Shown here: one piece after another, positions 31,752 to 45,363 of the stretch
How the letters are laid out: each line of letters opens with the position of its first letter
How positions within the stretch are numbered: position 1 is the first letter of the stretch
Source of the DNA: Sodiomyces alkalinus F11
Taxonomy: Eukaryota > Ascomycota > Sordariomycetes > Glomerellales > Plectosphaerellaceae
Direction of reading: 5' to 3'
DNA: 64,000 nt
Assembly: GCF_003711515.1 (NCBI RefSeq)
Contig: NW_021167086.1
Coordinates: 587,770-651,769 of the forward strand
Notes under the pieces: model-generated
The model's input: the letters and a program-made list of their open reading frames with translations, nothing else
What the model was told of the DNA's origin: nothing
Database searches by the model: none
Program-made: the position numbers and the translations under genes

Positions 31752-34495
31752 TCATCCCCGGACCAGATTCCGAGCCCGTCTCCTCTCCTCCTCGGTAAGC
31801 ACCCAAATCATACCATCCTCCCCACCCTCCCCGGCATCCTCATGCCCGGCCGCCAGGACCTCCCACTCGTCATCCTCCATGTTCGCAATCATCAGCACCT
31901 GCGCCACCCGCGCGAACAGCTCCCGCACCCCGTAGTTCCCCCTCCCCACCGTGCCCACGATCCCGGAAAAGTCCCTCTCCATGCGGATCGCCCCGAACGC
32001 GCTGACCCGCGACTTCCACGCCCGCTGCTCGAGCACCCGCGCCAGGTACCGCGCCGTCAGGTCGTGGAGCACCGAGAAGGTATGCGCCGTCATGAGCCGC
32101 GCGATCGGCCTCATCAGCTGGTCCCACCCGTGCTCGAACCGCCGCCCCACCTGCTGCTCCAGGACCTCGACCTCCTCCTGGCTCTCGTCGTTCTGCGCCG
32201 CCACCTCCGCCAGCTCGTCTTCCGTGAGGGAGTAGTCGACGTCCCGGAACGCGTCCGTCAGCACCGGCCGCAGCCGCAGCTTGACCACGTGGCTGAAGAG
32301 CACTTGGAGCCCTTCGTTCATCAGCTCCGTCGTCTTGGCCGTGAAGGCGGCCAGGAGGGCTTCGAGCGCTGCGGAAACGAAGGTTACGTCTTTGTCGAAC
32401 GGGAACGACTCTCGGAGGGGTGCCCCTGTGCCTGTACTTGTGCCTCTCCGGCTCGAGATGATGCGGGCGAGATACTCGTTGGCCGTGTCGAGGCTGTTGA
32501 TGAGCACGATGAACTGAATGATCTTGTCTTCCGGCGGGAAACCCCCCTGAACGAGAGGTTTCGGGTACGACTCGTCCCGCATCTTGCGCTGCACCATGCC
32601 GACAAAGTCTGATTCCAGCACCCGGCCGATGATCGGGACGACCGAGCCCATGACGTCCCTCTGGGCCGTGGATAGGGACTTGTCCAGCACGGCGTTGACG
32701 ACATACATAACGTCGTCGACGGCCGAGATGATGAAGGGCGTGTTGGCGTCGACGTGTTTGCTCATGTTAAGAGACAAACCCGTGGGCTGCTCGTCGAGTT
32801 GGAAGGCCTTCTCCACCGATCTCCTGAAGAAGAAGGTCATCATTGTGTTGTACGGTGTGATGAGTTTGTCCGAGACTTTGCGGTTCAGGTTGGACTTGAC
32901 GACAATGTCCGGTAATACCAAGGGTGTGTCCTCTGGTACGTCGGCATTCTAGATCATGGTTCAAGTCAGTTTATGCTCTTGATTGTCAAGAAGTCCTAAT
33001 ATGATATAAAAAAAAGGGAAAAAATGAAAAAAAAAGGAAGAAAAAAAAAACTCACTCTGGCCTTTCCTGCAAGAAAACGGACGTAGAGCGCCCACCGTCC
33101 CAGCATCACAGCAATCTCGCTGAGAACCCCATCCACCTCCTTCATGTTGACCCCTTCATCCTCACTATTGCGCGCGTTGGTGGAAGAACCACCCCCCATA
33201 GCCGGCGAGTTCACCCGGGGCGTCCCTCCTCGCTGCTGCGTCTGCGTCTGCGACTGCGGCTGCGACTGCGGGAGAAAGCTCTGCACCAGAAACGAGAACG
33301 GATAACTCTTGACGTCCTTAATGCGCCGGTCGATATCGCGCTCGTCCACCCACGCATCCAAGATGATGCCACCCTGCACATCAGCCTCTTGTTGGAGCCG
33401 CTCAATGACCTTGACCATCTTGCCCGCCCCGTAATGCCTCTCCACCAGGCTGCCATGCCCCTCCACGATCCGGGCAATGTGGTCGAACAGCCTCGTCAGC
33501 GCGTTGGCGTAGAAAAACCCATCCCGCCTCGACCTCGCCTGCGCCTGCGCCTGCACACCACCGCCGCCGCTGCCGCCGCCGTCGCCCTCACCGTCGCCAC
33601 CGGACCCTTGACCTTCCTTGAGAACAGCCCTCGCCGTGCCAGCAACGCCCTGGCAAACGTACCGACCATAGACGTCAAGCCCGACATCCCCCCTCCCAAT
33701 GAGCGGGAACAGCTTGAAGAAGCGCGTGACCTTGACCCCATCGCCCTCCTTCGCCGCCCCGTCGAACTCGCGCAGGAACAACCCGCAGAGGCTCTCGCGC
33801 GCGTTCTCGAGCGTCACCCACGGCGGGTCGGGCACCTCGACCGTCGGCACGATCTCGGCCGCGAACTTGCCCCGCGTGATCGCCTCCGGCACCTCCGCCG
33901 CCCGCGCCAGGTACCCCGCCGCCGCCTCCCAGTCCTGCGGCGCCCCCATGCTGCCCACCACGCCCAGCACGCACGCCCGCAGCTCCGCCACCTGCTGCAC
34001 CACCCGCGCCGTCGCGTCCACTCGGCTCTTCTCGAGGTCGAGCTGCCGCACGCGCCCACTCAGCGTGCCGGCCGTGTCGGCGGGGCCCGCGAGCATGGTG
34101 TTCCCGATGGACCGCGCCGCGATCACCTGCGTGCCTAGCGACGCGCGGAGGAGATCGAGGCGGCCTAGGTCCCGCGCCAGGTCGGCTTGCGAGCCCAGGA
34201 GGGCGTTGAGACGTTTTGTTACGGTGGATTCGCGGGCGTGCAGGGTCGAGAGGGCGGCTCGCACGTCGGCGGCTGTGGAGGCGGCGTAGATGTCGGGGAG
34301 GAGGTTGGGGGCGGAGGGGGAGTGGGAGGAGTCGGAAGAGCCGGAGGAGGGGGGATCGTGAGAGGTCGTCATGGTAGTAGCGGTGGTAGCGGTGGTAGCG
34401 GTGGTAGCTCTGCCGCCGTGGCGGGTAGCGGCGTCGGGGGACACATTGTCGCTGTGTGGGCGAGCGGAGGATACGCCGTGTGAAGGGGAGGTCAT
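31752..34495 (-). CDS. COG4: Conserved oligomeric Golgi complex subunit 4
   Basis: Lobe A subunit of the COG tethering complex, which captures retrograde intra-Golgi vesicles and binds SNAREs and Sly1. Exons 33,056-34,495 and 31,752-32,948 give 878 residues; the intron is rich in A/T homopolymers. The N-terminus is Ser/Thr-rich and disordered with an ATTATTATT run. The COG4 core includes STLHARESTVTKRLNALLGS and later VVKSNLNRKVSDKLITPY and TGLSLNMSKHVDANTPF. Low-complexity inserts occur: Gly-rich (about 33,550-33,600) and a Gln/Ser run (about 33,236-33,275). A helix-rich protein with no membrane segment, as expected. Confidence 0.93.
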
Positions 34496-35792
34496 TGGCG
34501 TGAACTAGCTAGCTGGCTGGCTGGTAGTGCATAGCATAAGCATAGCTACTTGAGCCACCAGCAATGGAGGTTCGGGTGGTTAAGCAGGTCGGAAGTTGTT
34601 TGAGAAGTGGGAAGAGTTGAGTTGACGGGGAGGAAGCTCTACTCCGTCTGTCCTAAGGTATCCAGAGGTACCAGTTTGGTGGTAAATACGTCGTGAAGCT
34701 ACCTGACCGACCTGACCTCCTGACTTGGTGTGTTCATTGCTCGATCCACCAATTCGAGTATCGTCACGTGAAGGTCTTATCATATCTTATCTACATATCT
34801 TATCAGAGCAACTTTTCATAAGGTAAGGTACCTAAGGTACCTCATAAGGTACATCGTAGTGAAGCTTCCATGAAGCTTCACCTCTCCCCAGGAGCTTACA
34901 TGTCCCTCCGTTCATTCACTCCCGTCGACTCCCTTAACTTGACATTAATCTCGTCCGCCCAGGCCTTATCATTCCCTCGCCATGTAGTGAAATAGTACGT
35001 CCAAGGATGCTACTCCCTAAAGCCCAGCATCCTCCGAATCTTCCTATTCGTCGTCGGCTCAGACGTAGTAGGACCAGTAGACAAGGCAAGGCGAAGAATG
35101 GGGGGAAGCGGAAGACGGCAAGCGACTCTAGGGGGATGATACACTTCCAATGTGATATCTTGCGTCTGTGGTGTCACAAACTCGGTCTGTCAAACTGAAT
35201 AACAGTACACGTGTAGAAACAGCCTCGGGTTGTTCATGAGGATATGTGTGTATGTGTGCGCGTGTGTGTGTCCGTGTAACAAATATGACTGTAGGATGGG
35301 AAGCGCCCGGTATCCTGATACCTCATAACTGTCTCAATCTGACTCGGAAACCAGACCAAGACAGTTTCCCTCTTTCCCTTTTACCTTTGGGGTGTGTTAG
35401 GCTGTCGACGCTCGACGCCAGGGGGCAAACGCAGTACAACTCATCGTATTCTCCAACCTCGGAACAGAGAATGTAAGTGGTAAGTCTCACCCGAGCCCGG
35501 TCACCGGTGTGGGGACGCTGTGACCCCCACATCCGTCCGGTGACCGACCCCGGAACCTCGGCGGAAACATCCTCCGTCTGTTCATCAAAAAACGCGGCAG
35601 TGAATTGAAAAAGAACAGGCACAATTTCTCTCATCTTATACTGTTTTATTTTATGTTACCTTTAGATCCGAAAGTCTACAAATGCAAAGAGGATCATGAT
35701 CCGTGAAAATCATACCCGCTCTATGTATACTACAACTAACAACACAGCAGCCGCCCAACCCCAACCAACTGAATGGCATGGCATCCCTCCGT
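34496..35792. other. COG4 promoter and PMR1 3' region
   Basis: About 1.3 kb. A repeated AAGGTACCT-type motif is at about 34,820-34,852. A TG/TGTG-rich stretch is near 35,245-35,275. Open frames here are short and unrecognised. Confidence 0.55.
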
Positions 35793-38700
35793 CTATACGG
35801 CCTGGCTATATCTACCCCCAATCCCTTGCCTCGGCCTCCCATACTGCCAATACTTCCTGGCCTCATCCGCCCAGAACACCGAGCTGCAGAGAACCAAAAG
35901 CCGGACCAGGTCGAGAAACCCAATCGCCTCCGTCTGGAACACCTCCTGCAGCCAGGGGAAGTAGATGACCAGCAGCTGGCCCGCCAGGCTGAGCGCCACC
36001 GCCCAGTTGAACAGCGTGTTGGAGAAGAGCCCGACCTGGCCGCGCAGGATCGACTTGGATTCCGACCGGCACGCGAGCGCGTTGAACATGTCGAAGAGGA
36101 CGAAGCACGTAAACGTCATGGTCGTGTCGCGCCGCGTGACCACCCCGTCTTCGAACATCTCGCGACGGTAGATGTGCAGCGTGCCCACCATGATGATCAC
36201 GGCCGAGGTGAGCACGCGCGTGAGCACGGCGCGGGTCAGGACCGCGTCGTTGCGCTTGCGCGGGGGCCGGTTCATGACGTCTGGGTCCACCGCTTCTACG
36301 CCGAGGGACTGTGCTGGAGGACCGTCCATGATGATGTCTGGGGGGGATGTTTTGTTAGCAGAAAGATCTCACTGGCTTTTCGTTTCTTGTTGTCGTTCTT
36401 GATTTTGAGGACCAAGTGGGACTTACTGATCCAGAGAATCTGCATCGCATTCAGGGGCGTCTTGTAACCGAGGAGAGTGCAGACGAATACCAGCGAAAGA
36501 CTGGCGGCGCTGGTGCTCAGTTGGAATGTCAAAAAGTTCTGGATGTTGTTGAATATGCCCTTGCCCTCCTCTATCGCACGAAGAATCGTGGAAAAGTCGT
36601 CGTCCGTCAGAATCATGTCCGCCGCCTCCCTAGCCACGTCGGTGCCGTGTCGACCCATGGCGATGCCGATGTCGGCCCTTTTCAGCGCCGGCGCGTCATT
36701 GACCCCGTCGCCCGTCATGGCCACGATGTCGCCCCTCGACTGGAACGCCCGGATGATCTTGAGCTTGTGGTCCGGGTTCGTCCGAGCGAAGATGGTCGTG
36801 TGGTGGATCGCCCGCGCGAGCTCCTCGTCCGTCATCTTGTCCAGCTCGTCGCCCCGCAACACCGGTCGGAAGCTGGAATGGCCTGGGCCGTAGTCGCCGG
36901 GTCTCGGGATCGGCATGCCCAGCTGCCTGCCAATGGCCACCGCCGTCATCTCCGCGTCGCCCGTGATCATGACCACCTTGACGCCACCGCGCAGCAGCCT
37001 CCTGATGGATCGGCCCACGCCGGGCCGGGGCGGGTCGCTCATCCCGACCAGACCCGCGAAGGTCAGTCCGGAGTACAGCTCGTCGGCGCCACATCCCCCA
37101 GGGCCCCGAGAACTGGTCGACGTTGACCGTATCGGCCCGCTGGCAAAAGCAAGCACCCGCAGGCCCTTGGCCGCCATGTCTTCCGCGGCCTGCAAGGCTT
37201 CCTGGCGCCGAGCCGAGTCGAGGACGTTTTCCCTTCCCTCCTTGGTCAGGTACGTGTCGCAGGCGCTGAGCACTTTGTCGACGGCCCCCTTTATGTACGC
37301 ATACTCCTTCTCTCCGCCAATGGTGACCCCCATCCACTTCCGCTCCGAGCTGAAGGGGGTCTCGCTAATGCGAGGGCCCATCGAATCCCGCACGTCGTAT
37401 TCCCTAAACCTGTCGAGAAGATCGAGCATGGCCACGTCGGTTGGTTGGCCGGTCCACCGGGTGTGCGTCGACGTCTGGTTACCGCCTAGGGTGGAGGAGA
37501 GAACCGCCCTGGCCGCAACGCCGTTCTCGGAATATTGCTGCGCCAGGCGGGCGTTATTTGCAATGTTGCCGATGCGCAGTATACGTAAGGTGGCGGCACC
37601 GGGCTTGGTCTCGATGGCTTCGTCGTCGGAATCCACGTCAATAGCTCCCTTCGAACCAAAGGACCACATTTTGGCGGTCGTCATATGGTTCGTCGTCAGG
37701 GTTCCTATGTTACGGTTAGAGCACACTACTTGACCCGATAACAGCCACGGCCCAAAACATCCAACATCCAAACGTACCTGTCTTGTCTGTGCAGACCACG
37801 TTTACCGACCCCAGCGTCTCCACCTTGGGCATCCTGCGCACGATGGCATGGTGTTTGGCCATCCGATGGACGCCCAGCGCCAAGGTGACGGTAACGATGA
37901 TAGGTAGACCCTCAGGAATGGCCGCCACAGCTAGAGAAATGGATATGGTGAAGATCTCGAGCAGCTTTTTGCCCTGTAGCCAGCCGACCAGCGAAATGAG
38001 ACCGATGATGACGAACGACACCTTGCTCAGCTGGGAGCCGAGCTCGTCCATCGAAAGCTGCAAGGGGGACCGAGGACTCTCGGTGCCGGACACGCTGGTG
38101 GCAATGGTGCCAAAGTGGGTGTTGCCCCCCGTCGCGAACACGACACCCTGGCCATAGCCGGACTTGACAAGAGTCCCCATGTATGCGATGTTGCTCTCGC
38201 CCTCGTCGGCGGCATCTCGACCTGATGACGACGGCGTGGACCCAACAGGGCTTGGGGGTTCGAGCTTGTTCCCTGCTCCTCCTCCTCCTCCCAGATAGGC
38301 AGGCAAGGCAGGCCGTGAACGAGCTTCGGCAGTGACTCTAACCGGCTCGGTCTCTCCCGTCAGATTTGACCCATCTATGGTCAGGTCGGCCGCCTTGGTA
38401 ACGCGAATATCGGCGGGGATCCGATCGCCCGTGGCGAAGAGCACCAGGTCGCCGGGGACGAGCTGCGAGGCCATCACCTTGGAGGACGCCGTGTCCATGG
38501 CTGCCTCTATCGCATTCGCGAGGTCCCTCTCGGTTTCGTCCACTTGGCCATTCACGCCGGTGGGCCAGCTCGACGACATCCGAGCCGGCGGGGCCGACTT
38601 GGTCGTATTCGCTCTGATGAGGTGGGCATGGTTCGGAACTAGGTGGCTCAAAGCCTCGATGGATTTTTCCGAACGGTATTCCTGGGCGAAGCCGACGGCG

Positions 38701-39292
38701 ACCACAATGGTGACGGCTACTGTGATGCTAACAGCATCGTCGGTATTGCCGAGGAAGATGGAGGCGGCAGCAGAGACGAGGAGCAAGACGATCAGCGGCT
38801 CTTGGAACTGCTTGGCGAATCGGAGCCACAGGGGTTCGGGGGGTTCGTGGGGGATCTCGTTGGGCCCGCAGTCTCGTAGTCGGGTCAGTGCTTCTGCCGG
38901 GGTGATGCCATGGGTGAGTGAGGTCTGGAGCCGGGAAGCTGTTTCGTCTGGGGATAGGAAGGAGAATTCCTCGGCAACGCCCTTTGGAGACTCCATTAGT
39001 TACCAATTGACCACCATGTGATCCAAAAGCCAGATTTTCGAGCAAAAAAGAGAAGAAGCCTCGGTAGGTTAAAAAGAGAAGGGGGATGAAAGCAGAAAAA
39101 TGGTTGTCAAGAAGGAGGGTTACTCACCCTAGACTGCGCCGACGTGGTGCGTACGAGATGGGGACGACTTGACCTCGAGCGCTCCGTGTCCAGGCCATCA
39201 TCGTGAGCAGCGCCATTGATGCTGGGGATATTGGCCATGGGAAGCAAGGCATCGCCCTTCGAGTCGCTGTCGCCACGCCATGGCCACTGCAT
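35793..39292 (-). CDS. PMR1: Golgi Ca2+/Mn2+ P-type ATPase (SPCA/PMR1)
   Basis: P2A-type pump that loads the Golgi with Ca2+ and Mn2+ for glycosylation and secretion. Exons are 39,128-39,292, about 37,778-38,990, 36,427-37,704 and 35,793-36,337, giving about 1,066 residues. The first junction (QSR then SPKGVAEEF) is the least certain. The other two restore [14 protein letters not shown] and [16 protein letters not shown]. Hallmarks are [20 protein letters not shown], actuator motif [13 protein letters not shown] in membrane helix M4, phosphorylation motif DKTGT and hinge [20 protein letters not shown] low-complexity insert with a Gly run (GGGGGAGNK) is present in the actuator region. Ten membrane helices are expected. 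Ion preference is inferred from family. Confidence 0.94.
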
Positions 39293-41290
39293 CCTGACAC
39301 GCGGCGTCTGGAGTTCGATTCGGTTCGATATCGGTCCAGGACTCGAGGAGGACAGGACACGGGTACTACCAAGTCATGGAAAAAATTGCTAGTTCGAGCG
39401 AGCTTCCCCCGTTCTGGGATGCAGCGTCGGGGCTCTGCAGCTCCGTAAAGGCGTAAAGGGGGGTTGCGTGTGGAACTCGTAAAAATCGAAACGCCTCTTC
39501 TGCCTGGAAAGAAACACAAGTCTTTTAGATCAGCGTATCAGCTGGCAGGGGCCTGTCGCGACCCAAGGGCATGTCCAGGGAAGTGTTGGTCTCACGGTTG
39601 TGTCACGGTTGGGAGAAGCAACAAGAGCGACAAAAGCAACAAAAGGCAACAAAAAAAGCATCATGGGCTGCAAGGTTCACAACGTGTCTACACTGCCTAG
39701 GTACCGTATTACTGAAAGTGCCCTGGAAAATGGACCAGGTCAGGCAGGTACTTCTCCCTAACCCGGGACTAGGCCGGTCGCGGACTTATGGTTTCCAATC
39801 GAGTTGCTGGGCTCTAACCTTATTGGTCATAGTGACGTACGCATAGGCTCTAGGGCCCAATCTTGCAGGCGATTCGTCAGTACCATGGACCCACTGGGCC
39901 CTGGGAGCTTCACTCTGGAAGGAGCTTTTCACGGCGTAGGGACGACGGACTACGGAGTACGTGCTCCGTACTTTCATACCTACCTGAGTTACTAATACTG
40001 TCTCTCACGAACACCTGGCAATACCACTATATCAGGTACGGTATTCATCCAGCAGTTCTGATGTAAGGTAGGATAGCACGTAATACCAAGTACCTTAAGT
40101 ATAAGTACGGAAGGACATCTCCCTAAGGCAGTAAGTACGGCAGCGAGTTGGGGGCCATGGCAGGCGTCCCATCGCCATCGCAAGTTGGCATCCGTTTTCG
40201 AGGCTCAGCTGTTCTGAACCTTAAGGAGGTCCTAGATATGATTTTTGAGTGATCCTTCGCCGACAGACGAGGCTACAGATTTGGCCTCGGCAAGAATTCT
40301 TTGACGGAAAACAGCCTGCAACTTCTCTTGGTTCGTAGAGGTGAGCGTGAGCATGAACCGAATCTCTAGCTCGGAGATTTTGGAGAGAAGATGGACTACG
40401 AAGTGAGACTAATAGGACAATGAGAATAAGTCTAGGTAGTGAATAACTCCATCATACCATATTATCCGTATGTTGGATCGTTTTAGTGTCATTGTATCGA
40501 GTCGAAAAGACTGTATATGGATGTGTACGTCGGGTCAAATGCCAATTCGCGAGATCTGCTTTTGGCTAGGCAATCCATCCTTGGCGAGGCACATCACGTG
40601 ATGTGGCTAGTGTAACTCATAGGGTTCGATCATCACCAATCAGGTCCAAGAAAAGTGGTTCGTTCCTTCTCAGTCCCCAGCCACCGCCATTGTTGGAGAA
40701 GCAACGGTGGCGGGGCGTCGACACCAAGAACACCCAATGACCTTCCCGTCGCTTGGAACGACCAGCCCACTTTCCCCATCTCCCCTGCTCCCCTGCTCTG
40801 CTCCTGTTCGTTTTCTTCCCACCTCTCTCCCGCCTCTTCCCATTCTCCAGCGTCAAATGCTGGCAAACTTCGTCGCGGCACACACTTCTTACACCTCTTG
40901 CGACACGCCTCTTTCTTTTGGCTTCTCGAACTGCTAGCGGATATTTTCTTTGCTTTGCACGCGCCACTTTTGCGCTTTGCTCGGATTGATTGCAGCACAG
41001 CAGCACACGCGATCGACCTTGGGGGGGGATCCATAACAAAACGCGCTCGATTGTTTTTATCCCCGAACCTACCCACGAGTTTGACCAAACGCCCCCGTCC
41101 CACTTCGCACGTAATTACCCTTCACCTCGACTCGGCGCGTTTTCTTGCTCAAGACTCTCTTGTTTATTTAACAACGTGGCTTTTGCTTCGATCCATCCTT
41201 TGCTTGCATCACCATTCGCACGACTCTTTCCCGTCCTGACTCATCACGAGCTGAGCTATCTATTGTCTCTGCTCCCGCTCGCCTGTCGCG
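39293..41290. other. Divergent promoter region PMR1/RAD21
   Basis: About 2 kb without a supported gene. The right 650 bases are pyrimidine-rich and likely the RAD21 promoter and 5' leader, with ACGCGC at 41,041-41,046 and GGCGCGT at 41,134-41,140. TACGGAGTAC is at 39,951-39,960, followed directly by its imperfect inverse (GCTCCGTAC, 39,963-39,971). CTAGGTACC is at 39,697-39,705. Confidence 0.55.
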
Positions 41291-43336
41291 ATGTTCTACG
41301 CGGGGCCCCTCGTGCAGAAGACGGGGCCGCTCGCTCGGGTATGGCTGTCGGCCAACCTGGAGAAGCGGCTCTCCAAGACACACATTCTGCAATCTAACCT
41401 ACAGGACAGCGTCGAAGCCATCATCACTCCGACGCAAGCGCCGATGGCTCTCCGTCTGAGCGGCCAGCTGCTTCTTGGTGTCGTCAGGATTTACAGCCGC
41501 AAAGCGCGATATCTCTTGGATGACTGCAACGAGGCTTCGATGAAGATCAAAATGGTAAGCATTGAACAAGCAGTGCATTGTGTTCATCTTATGGTCGTCG
41601 CTTGCTGACCACCCGGCAAATAGGCCTTCCGCTCCAGCGATGACCACGACATTCCCGAAGGCAACTTGCAAGTCCACAACCGCGAGGCTCTCACTCTACC
41701 GGACAAGATCACGCCTCTCGACAACCTCGACTTGCCCCCGCCGCCTGATGCCGCCTGGTTGCTGTCGCAGATCGATGAAGTATCATCTACGCCGATGGGC
41801 CGAAAGGGCCGCGTCAGCAATCGCGACATCAACCTGCAGGAGGACTTCAACAACAGCCAGTACCTGCAAGACTCGACCCAGATGGACGACGATCTGGCGC
41901 TGGAGCCGATGGAGGATATCGAGCTGGAACTCGATTTCGGCATGGATCTCGACGACGACGACGAGCGGCCGACGGCCGTGGACGTGGAAATGGGTCGAGA
42001 AGCGCCCGAAGCCCGTCCCATCGAGGACGACATGATCAGCGAGCTCGACATGCTGCCGCAACAGAAGGACCCGCAGGGCCGGGGTCGAGAGGAGTCATTG
42101 GCCCTAGACGTGCACGGAGACGGCATCCGCATCGCCGACGAAGAGGGCGACATCCCAATGGGCATGGGCGATGACGATTTCCAGTTCAACCCCGACGACG
42201 ACCAGACGGCCCTCGCCGGCCTCGCTACTGCTGTACCCGATATGAGCCGCGCTCGCATCTCCGAGTCGCCGTTGTCGGACATCGACGAGGAGACAACCAG
42301 ACGGCTAGACGAGGAGGTATCGCGCTGGCAGAACGCCGACCTCTATGAGCCGTCCGAACAAGGCGATCCGTCGGCCGCTCGCCACCCGCAACGCGCAAAG
42401 AAGAGGAAGCTATTGCTTCCCGATGACCAGACCATGCTCGCGAGCAACCACATCAAGGAGCAGCAGACGAACCGCGACAACATCCTGAAGCCCCAGGTCT
42501 TTTTGCCTAGGGATCCCTTTGTCCTGGCGCTGATGGAGATGCAGAAGAACGGCGGCTTCGTCGCCAACGTCATGCTCGACGGACGTAGTGCCGCTTGGGC
42601 ACCCGAACTCCGCGGGATGCTGTCGTTCGAAGCCACAAGAGCGAGCGACTTGAAGAAGAGGAAACGGGATAGCGGGATTGCCGATATGGATGGCGGCGGC
42701 ACGCCCAAGTCGCCGCGTCTGGAGATTGGGGAGGAAGACGAATTCGCCGTGGAGGGAGGCGCCAACAACCTCGGCGACCAGAGCGTCGCCGGCGGCGATA
42801 GCACCGTGCACGAGATCCCCGCCGACGACGGCGGCATGGGCCTGCAGATGGACGACGACGACCACCACACGGCCGAGAGGGACGGTTCCTCCATGGCTCC
42901 CTTTGACGAGACGACGGCCCCGATCGTTCACCCACAAGACAGCGGGCCGGTATCGCACGCGACCAAACACGCGGTGCACGTGCTACGCGACCTGTTCGGC
43001 CCCGAGGCCGAGACGGACGACGAGAAGCGCAAGACGTCGTCGGTCTTGTTCCAGGACCTCCTCCCCGAAGAGCGGACCACCAAGGCGGACGCGACCAAGA
43101 TGTTCTTCGAGTGCCTCGTGCTCGCGACCAAGGACGCCATCAAGGTCGAGCAGGGCGAGAGCATGGGCGCGCCCATCCGTATCCGCGGCAAGCGGGGCCT
43201 CTGGGGTGCCTGGGCCGAACGCGAGGCCGGCGGCGAGATTGCGGGGCAAGAAGAGGAGGAGAATGCAGAAGCGGAGCCACAGCCCCAAGTACAACGGAAC
43301 CACGCTAGCGCGCTTCACGTGGCCGTCGAGGCCTAG
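41291..43336 (+). CDS. RAD21: Cohesin kleisin subunit RAD21 (SCC1/MCD1)
   Basis: Kleisin that closes the cohesin ring by bridging SMC1 and SMC3 and is cut by separase at anaphase. Exons 41,291-41,554 and 41,624-43,336 give 658 residues. The N-terminal kleisin domain (about 1-100) reads [20 protein letters not shown], then [20 protein letters not shown] and [17 protein letters not shown]. The middle is acidic and disordered, with candidate separase-type EXXR sites such as EETTR. The C-terminal winged helix that binds the SMC1 head includes [19 protein letters not shown] and [17 protein letters not shown]. It resembles mitotic RAD21 rather than meiotic REC8 in the N-terminal block, though I cannot run a tree. 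Confidence 0.95.
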
Positions 43337-44523
43337 GGAGGTAATCGGACCGCTGGTGATGGCGATGGCTGATGGCTGATGGCTTATAACGACGCGAGCA
43401 TCTTCTCGGACGCACCAAGGTGGTTTTTATTTCCGCCTCTTGTTCTTTTCAAAAAGTGTTCTATTTTTTTTCTTGGCGGCTCTGTTTTCTCTTCTGGCTG
43501 GCGGGGGTTTTTTTTCTTTGTACGGCATGACGACGTCTGGGCGAGACAGGGAAAGGCGTTTGGCGTTGCGGAAAGATACCAACGACATGTGGAGAGAAGG
43601 GTGCGCCGAGCCCTGGACTCTGCGGGGACGAGGCTGAACAGCACTGGCATGGCTTCCGTGGAAAGAAAGGAATTACAGGCTCTCTCTCTCTCCGGCGCGC
43701 GCCTGCAGTGAAGCCAGCCAGCACTTGTCGGAGGAGTTATGGGAGGACTCGGTTCGGCCATGTTCGACCGACTGACTCGTCGGGGATGGATGGGTGCTAT
43801 GACTACTGGAGTAGGATTACAGGTTCTGTTTCCCTTGGATTGTCTGACTTGGTCGGAGTTCTTTCTAGTAGGATAGCTAAGGTAGATAGATACCTACTCG
43901 TAGTGGTACGACTTCTTCGTTGGCACTGAATGAAGAAGGCTTGGGAGACTTGATTTGAATATAAAAACTTTTTTTCCTCAGCCATGCGGACGTGGGCTCA
44001 AGAACCCAGCCTTACGGAAAGGGAGGTGGTGCTAGATGTAAGGAGTCTTACTGAACCACGATAACGTGAGCCTCTGGAGGCGCGGGGAGAATACAGAAGA
44101 TGAGATCTACCTCAGGTCACGGGCAGAGCCAACCATTTTGTATTGTACATGTACCTTGGGCATCCGATGCAAGCGAGCCGAGCCTCGCTTATCTAAGGTA
44201 TCCTAATCAGGTCTAACTGAAGTGGAGCAGGGTTCCAGGGAGGACCAATAACCCCTGCATTAGCTTGAGCGCCGTCCATGATGCTTCAAGCGTCAGAGTG
44301 ACCTACAGAGTACCCCGCCATCGATTCTTGTTCTTGATGACTTGAGAATTTATCTGTCAACCCGTCGTTTTTTTTTTTTGCTTCGAACGTCAACCATCTC
44401 ATTTGATTCTCGATACCCATTTTTGCCTGTTTTCTCAGCTATTGATCCATATATCCTCCGCCCCCTCTCTTCTTACTGCCTGCATTCCCACTTGGCCACT
44501 TCCACTCCTGAAAGAACCCCACG
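43337..44523. other. RAD21 3' region and tubulin cofactor promoter
   Basis: About 1.2 kb. The left part is probably RAD21 3' UTR with T-rich tracts (43,440-43,520). No further gene is seen. Confidence 0.55.
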
Positions 44524-45023
44524 ATGCCTCCCCCATCCCAACTCTCCATCGCCACGCTGGCCGTGACTCGTCTCCTTCGCGAGGAGATATCCTACGAGAA
44601 GGAGCTCATCAACGACAAATCCAAGGTCGTCGCTCTAGAGAACGAGATCAAAGAGGGCAAGCCTGACGAGGATGGGAACCGGGACCACATGCTGAAGCAG
44701 CTGGTATGTACTAGCAACACCTTCCACCTTCCACCTTCCACCTTTCCCACTCCTTTCCCAACCACCATGTCCTTCTCGCGTTGCATAGAGAACATTTCGG
44801 TCCGTGAACCTGAACTAACTGCGCTTTTCAAACCCAGAAACAAGCCGTCGCCGAAACGGAGAAGATCTTCCCCCACGTCAGGACGCGGATCAACGAGGCT
44901 ACTGCCAAGCTCGAGGAGCAGATCGCCCTGGCTGAGACCAACGGCGCAACCGAGGAGGAGCTTGACCTTGCCAGGTCGGCTTTGAAGAAAGGCCTGGAGG
45001 CCAAGGCCCCGGGCGTTGCGTGA
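44524..45023 (+). CDS. RBL2: Tubulin-folding cofactor A
   Basis: Chaperone that captures beta-tubulin released from the CCT chaperonin and passes it on in the heterodimer assembly pathway. Exons 44,524-44,703 and 44,838-45,023 give 121 residues, typical for the family. The protein is a three-helix bundle: SQLSIATLAVTRLLREEIS, YEKELINDKSKVVALENEI and HMLKQLKQAVAETEKIFPHV, ending in a basic-acidic helix. The intron contains near-repeats of TTCCACC. The start has no competing ATG upstream in frame nearby. It converges on the THO7-like gene. Confidence 0.93.
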
Positions 45024-45363
45024 GCGAGGGTCGAGCCGTGAAGATGTGAAGATGTGAAGATTTATTTTGTGGATGAGGTTACGACTACAATAGCGAAAAG
45101 AGGGGACAGAAAGGAGAGGGGGACGAGAAAGGCAGCGTCAACGTTAATGTCACGTTCAGTTGCAAAAAGGGGAGCTAGAGAAAGGCCAGGATACCGACAA
45201 CCATAATGAATCAACGCGACTCGTAGGTCGTCGTTATGCCGTCTATAAATTCGCTGGGTATCTGTCTCTGCAGTGTGTTGCCTGTCGGTTGGAACGAACA
45301 GAACAATCACCGTCTCCCCATGTTTCCAACCAACAAATCTTTCTGCGTCCCACCTTCCTTTCT
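45024..45363. other. Convergent 3' region
   Basis: About 340 bases between two convergent stop codons, expected 3' UTRs. Nothing else is seen. Confidence 0.6.

Noticed and set aside
40600..40650. GGTTCGATC resembling a tRNA B box
   Set aside because: No A box at the right distance and no acceptor-stem pairing; not a tRNA.
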